Assembly (NCBI RefSeq): GCF_964355755.1
Contig: NC_092677.1
Location: 12,052,601-12,112,600, forward strand
Reading direction: 5' to 3'
From: Antedon mediterranea
Taxonomy: Eukaryota; Echinodermata; Crinoidea; Comatulida; Antedonidae
DNA: 60,000 nucleotides
Positions 57,801 through 60,000 of this stretch are shown in pieces (within the stretch, counting starts at the first letter, position 1; each line of letters starts with the position of its first letter). The translations under genes and the position numbers were made by a program. Under the pieces are notes generated by a model. That model did not search any database. It was given only the letters and a program-made list of their open reading frames with translations, and was not told where the DNA came from.

Positions 57801-59386
57801 ACGTTTTATCACAGGTAGTTATATCACAGTTACATGTTTGTTGACAATTGGAACCATACATTGGCGCAACACATTCTGAAAAATTAAAAAACCGGCTTTT
57901 TCTCATGCTATTTATATTTATAGTGAGGAGAGTACATGGGTAAAAACAACTGGCTAATACTGATGTCATCTATATTTAGTAGGTACACATTGAGTTTTTT
58001 TAATATGCCCATACTATTCATGGTGCTATGATCAAGAGAATGCTAGGTACAAAACTCATTAAATTTTCAAAGAATACTTTCGTACCTTGTAAGCACGTCA
58101 TTCCTGTTTGTCCTGGAAAACAACTGCAGCCAATAGGTGATGGAGCACACATAAAGTGTTGGCTATTAAAACTTCTATACTCATCCATACCATACGAATC
58201 CAAAGTACCTGAAAACATTAACAAGTTAAATGGTCTAATGAATATCAGCTAATCTATTAGAAAGTACTTCAATTAAAAATTTAACATATAGTATAAGTTT
58301 TTACTAAATTTATATTTATGTATGTATGTATGTATAATTAATATGAGTTTTATCTGAACGTACATTATTTGTTGTTATGTTTATATGTATTCACTCTTCA
58401 GTCTTTATAAAGCTCTGTCTACATTAACAAACTTTATGTGACAACAAATGTGATGTGCCAATGGACATGGTGTTGTAATACTACTATCACTAATTTAATA
58501 GTGTAGACAGAGCTTAAACAAATATTTAAACATTTTTCTTTTATGTTTAAAATTATTTGCTTTATATTGTAACTTTTTTTACATTATGTTTCATTTTTTT
58601 TATCTTCTAAGCATTCATGAGAAATATTTAAGCTCTTTCTTCTGAATGCACTTTCTTTTCTCTTCTTTTACTCATTTTTGTTTTATATATATTCGGTCTG
58701 TTTGTTATCAAGTTTTGGTCAAATATATGAATGAGATGACAAAATCTACAGCACATTTTACATTAGAAAGTGAAAAAACATGTCATTTTCAGTATATAAA
58801 AATAAAAAACTCTTCTTACCTTCCTCACAGAATTGACCGAGAAATCCAGGTGGACAGATACAGGTGCAAGATCTGGCATGACAACGTCCACCATTGTAAC
58901 AAACTGGACAATTAAGAGCACAGGATGGGATACCACAATAAGAAGTCGGACATTCTGTAAAGACAGGAGTATGCACAATACCAAAATAAACAGAAATTAT
59001 AAATAGGGGAATAAAAAAAGTGGCAATGATTAAGAACTTTTCAGAGTTTTTCTGATAATATATGTTCTGTTTCTTCTAAAAGGAAATTACAAGAAAAAAA
59101 AAGTCAGATTAGAAGTTAATGAAGTACATACCAGTTACATATAAAAACATGTAAGTGTGTTTCAATTCATGTCGTCTCCCCAGGTAATAACACTCGTAAA
59201 CACCTTCATCTTCTCGACGAGCATTCTTAATTATCAATTTGTTAGAGTTTATCCCTTTACCATACAAAAACTTGCTATTGTGGCGCCACCGAAGATTCTC
59301 AGTATCAAGACTTTCAACGTTAAGTGTAATGGTTTCACCAAGGCCAATAGTCACAGTTCTTTCGTTAGGGTTAACATCAATTTCAG
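51606..59386 (-). CDS. Tie1/2: Tie-like receptor ectodomain with two C-type lectin domains (12 exons, partial)
   Basis: Twelve exons on the minus strand join without a stop into 735 codons, every junction in phase 1. Order: Ig-like domain; three EGF-like modules with the Tie pattern (CYNGGRCHARS, CICPPGFLGQFCEE; FMCAPSPIGCSCFPG; ECVAPMYGSNCQQTC); a fourth EGF-like module (CPVGFFGEQCHKKC); FN3; C-type lectin domain 1 (two exons); C-type lectin domain 2 (two exons); a 13-residue linker; FN3. Angiopoietin receptors Tie1/Tie2 have Ig, three EGF, Ig, three FN3, a membrane span and a tyrosine kinase. The Ig-EGF part here is clearly related; the lectin domains are not part of known vertebrate Tie receptors. 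Neither lectin domain shows the EPN/QPD or WND calcium-sugar motifs, so a protein-binding role is more likely (inference). Signal peptide and earlier Ig lie beyond the right side; later FN3, membrane and kinase exons were not found leftwards, so kinase status is unknown. Confidence 0.82.
52016..52086 (-). tRNA. tRNA-like unit, copy 1 (acceptor stem damaged)
   Basis: Same Glu-type body and AUC anticodon loop as copy 2. The 5' acceptor strand has lost one C (GCCCAG instead of GCCCCAG), so the 7-bp acceptor stem cannot form correctly. A TTTTT run follows the 3' end. Probably a pseudogene or SINE head. Confidence 0.55.
52379..52450 (-). tRNA. tRNA-like gene, copy 2: Glu-type body with anticodon AUC
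   Basis: 72 nt. Acceptor GCCCCAG pairs with TTGGGGC (one G-T); D stem GTCT/GGAC (one T-G pair); anticodon stem TCTGC/GCAGG (one T-G pair); 7-nt loop ATATCAA, giving AUC at 34-36; variable loop CGGT; T stem CCGAG/CTCGG with loop TTCGAGT; discriminator G. A box and B box are good and GACTTTTT follows as a pol III terminator. The body resembles tRNA-Glu (GGTCTAnnGGTTAGGA), but AUC would read Asp GAU. Because flanking sequence recurs at 24.73 kb, it may be the head of a SINE family. Confidence 0.6.
52470..52528. mobile_element. 59-bp palindromic micro-element
   Basis: Starts CAGGGAAGAGTTAAATT and ends AATTTAACTCTTCCCTGG, inverted. TTAAAT flanks it on both sides (52464-52469 and 52529-52534). It abuts tRNA-like copy 2. 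Same family as 19888-19923. Confidence 0.72.
52754..52792 (-). CDS. Tie1/2: Tie-like exon: 13-residue linker
   Basis: 39-nt phase 1-1 exon between CTGTCTAG and GTAAAT, encoding SYVEFLSVGVSKS. It was accepted because phases and both splice sites fit exactly; it is small, so confidence is lower. Confidence 0.6.
53218..53331 (-). CDS. Tie1/2: Tie-like exon: C-terminal half of lectin domain 2
   Basis: 114 nt. Encodes GGACVSMNATNGQWRHFPC then HFLCE, the conserved Cys and GxW region of a C-type lectin fold. WND is replaced by WRHF. Confidence 0.83.
53575..54310 (-). mobile_element. tRNA-Ser-like SINE, interrupted by a MITE
   Basis: Minus strand: head near 54300-54225 with GTTGCTGAACGGTTAAG (A box) and AAGGGTTCGAAGC (B box). 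The body includes TTTAAAGAACC, GGGGATTACCCC, CTAGTACATCACAG, CTTGGAGACCAGTCTTTGAC and TGAAGAGG. The tail is TATAAATAAATAA. The MITE at 53689-54168 splits the body. Confidence 0.65.
53689..54168. mobile_element. 480-bp fold-back MITE with TA target duplication
   Basis: Ends CCGTAAAACCTCGAAAAGAA and its inverse, each flanked by TA (53687-53688, 54169-54170). Near both ends are many copies of CTCGAAAAGAAGCCCAT. The CCGTA terminus and reiterated subterminal motif resemble the element at 1111-1903, although the motifs differ. Confidence 0.82.
54492..54761 (-). CDS. Tie1/2: Tie-like exon: N-terminal half of lectin domain 2
   Basis: 270 nt. Encodes SFYYISENQMTWQQAKQFC then GGYLAVISSAEEN and VCIGYELQ (WIGL-like), classic for a C-type lectin domain. 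Confidence 0.87.
54937..54990. mobile_element. MITE family 2 relic
   Basis: TTAAGCTCTATCTACAC matches the family terminus with one change. The rest is decayed. Confidence 0.35.
55070..55189 (-). CDS. Tie1/2: Tie-like exon: C-terminal part of lectin domain 1
   Basis: 120 nt. Encodes SEDVDCTVINLEDDFSRENI then ACDDYMGIPICQK, with the two conserved C-terminal Cys. No WND motif. Confidence 0.82.
55599..55877 (-). CDS. Tie1/2: Tie-like exon: N-terminal part of lectin domain 1
   Basis: 279 nt. Encodes NWIAFDDQCIHINNTLMSWN then EGDVYC and LLMGMRKDINDLYIWDGY. It fits the start of a C-type lectin domain (paired Cys, WIGL-like LLMGM). Confidence 0.83.
56195..56512 (-). CDS. Tie1/2: Tie-like exon: first FN3 domain
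   Basis: 318 nt. Encodes AIVSWNRWNNEHDFGLGPII, NYRVYLWDTW, TSWEVTGLQPNLPYSVMIRA and GPVLWIPEY: a full FN3 sandwich with conserved Trp, Leu and Tyr. Confidence 0.87.
56679..56853. mobile_element. Inverted-repeat MITE-like element
   Basis: GGCCAATTTACACAGATGAG at the left and, inverted, GCCCAATTTACAAACACGAG at the right. The minus-strand open frame across it is not an exon, because flanking phases do not require it. Confidence 0.5.
56918..56993 (-). mobile_element. tRNA-derived SINE head
   Basis: Minus strand: TGTAGCTAGGTGGTTAAGAT (A box region) and CCTGGGTTCAAATCAG (B box, 56932-56942). The stems are imperfect. Confidence 0.45.
57076..57228 (-). CDS. Tie1/2: Tie-like exon: fourth EGF-like module
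   Basis: 153 nt. DTPCPVGFFGEQCHKKC then CHKFNGTCENGCETGWAGEG and C: eight-cysteine laminin-EGF/MEGF-like pattern. Donor GTTGTT is weaker than the others. Confidence 0.85.
57744..57875 (-). CDS. Tie1/2: Tie-like exon: third EGF-like module
   Basis: 132 nt. ECVAPMYGSNCQQTCNCD then CDKTFGCNDTSACFPGFTGP, closely following the third Tie EGF pattern (YGxxCxxxCxC). Confidence 0.87.
58086..58208 (-). CDS. Tie1/2: Tie-like exon: second EGF-like module
   Basis: 123 nt. FMCAPSPIGCSCFPGQTGMT resembles the distinctive second EGF of Tie receptors, which reads PDPYGCSC. Few cysteines otherwise. Confidence 0.85.
58411..58514. mobile_element. MITE family 2, complete 104-bp copy
   Basis: AGCTCTGTCTACATTAAC at the left and TAGTGTAGACAGAGCT at the right are inverted. 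TAA on both outer sides fits a 3-bp target duplication (PIF/Harbinger-like, inferred). Internal words include CTTTATGTGACAA and GATGTGCC. Confidence 0.75.
58820..58954 (-). CDS. Tie1/2: Tie-like exon: first EGF-like module
   Basis: 135 nt. ECPTSYCGIPSCALNCPVCY then NGGRCHARSCTCICPPGFLG and QFCEE. CICPPGFxGxxCE is the hallmark of the first Tie EGF. Confidence 0.88.
59132..59386 (-). CDS. Tie1/2: Tie-like exon: Ig-like domain
   Basis: 255 nt. Encodes TVTIGLGETITLNVE, LRWRHNSKFLYGK, LIIKNARREDEGVYECYYLG and HTYMFLYVT. DEGVYEC marks strand F; the usual strand-B Cys is absent (LNV), as in the divergent Tie Ig domain just before the EGFs. Confidence 0.82.
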
Positions 59387-60000
59387 CTGCATAGATTAAT
59401 AAACAAAAAAATAAGTAGTAGCAAGATAAACAACATTAATCTTTATGCAACAAGTTTCAAAATTTCATTTCAAGATAGCAAATTTGTTAACAAAATCATT
59501 TTATGTAACAAAACCTAAAAAAACTAAAGAATTACTTTTACTCTGCTGGAAAAAAAATAAAAACTTTGATTTCAATCGTTTATCTGCTTATCCAAAAACG
59601 TAATATAGGAAAATATTTTATGATTTTTATTGGGAGATCATGGGCTGGCAATGATACACTTTAGGTTAAGATTTGCTGAGGCTTTATTCACCAAACCAGT
59701 TCTTTTTCTTAAGATTATTTTTTTGTTGCTAAAGGAGCGGTCATGCTTTGGCCAATTTATCACTTTTGATGAGCTGTCATACATTATTTACCAGACGTAT
59801 TAAAATATGCTGGCCTAAGTTGAATAAATTATGAGTAAGTTTTGTATAAGTATAGATCACCCTGAAACATGCGATGATATACGTATAATATATGTCTATT
59901 GGTAAATCCAAATTAATTTTTGGTACGGTCGACAATTGGCAACATCATTTTTGTCACATAAAGTTTGATAGTGTAGACAGAGCTTTAATCATGCGTGATA
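59387..60000 (-). other. Intron upstream of the Ig exon
   Basis: No exon recognised. A family 2 MITE terminus (TTTGATAGTGTAGACAGAGC) lies at about 59950-59984, without a clear partner. Confidence 0.5.

Overview
This is a eukaryotic, AT-rich, intron-rich window. It most likely comes from a non-chordate deuterostome, with an echinoderm as my best guess. That guess rests on the Tie-type receptor ectodomain, Gαo exon boundaries identical to those of vertebrates, and a very common TAGGCCTA word; no sequence here proves the species.

Layout. (1) 1-7.6 kb, + strand: the last three coding exons of an Ajuba/LIMD1/WTIP (Jub) LIM-domain protein, carrying LIM3 plus an unusual Ser/Pro-rich tail with a PPPY motif and a terminal TDL. 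The upstream 4.8 kb is intron with a 793-bp TA-flanked DNA transposon. (2) 7.6-16.7 kb: intergenic DNA with inverted-repeat elements, a 5'-truncated LINE tail and a 40-bp tandem repeat. (3) 16.73-30.9 kb, + strand: a complete eight-exon Gαo gene encoding 354 aa, ending GCGLY. Its introns hold microsatellites, a roughly 32-copy 21-bp minisatellite and several MITEs. (4) 30.9-33.7 kb: intergenic. (5) 33.7-48.8 kb: a nested satellite complex. Palindromic satellite A is interrupted by a 9.7-kb higher-order satellite B flanked by an exact 21-bp direct repeat, and by a broken RTE-type retrotransposon with its own target-site duplication. (6) 49.1-51.05 kb: a roughly 80-copy 21-bp minisatellite with higher-order structure. 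(7) 51.6-59.4 kb, - strand: twelve phase-1 exons of a Tie-like receptor ectodomain (Ig, four EGF-like modules, FN3, two C-type lectin domains, FN3). Its 5' end and everything after the last FN3, including any membrane segment and kinase, are not visible. Two tandem tRNA-like units, SINEs and nested MITEs sit in its introns.

How the genes relate. The three genes do not form an operon or an obvious functional cluster. Jub (Hippo and adhesion signalling), Gαo (GPCR signalling) and the Tie-like receptor are independent signalling genes separated by repeat-rich DNA.

Strongest new-looking observations: (a) two C-type lectin domains inside a Tie-type ectodomain; (b) paralogous satellite copies showing that TAGGCCTA can arise by inserting GGCCTA at a TA; (c) satellite B behaving as one 9.7-kb insertion with a 21-bp duplication; (d) a hairpin-loop inversion in one satellite copy; (e) a Glu-like tRNA body with anticodon AUC in tandem; (f) a WW-ligand motif in the Jub tail.
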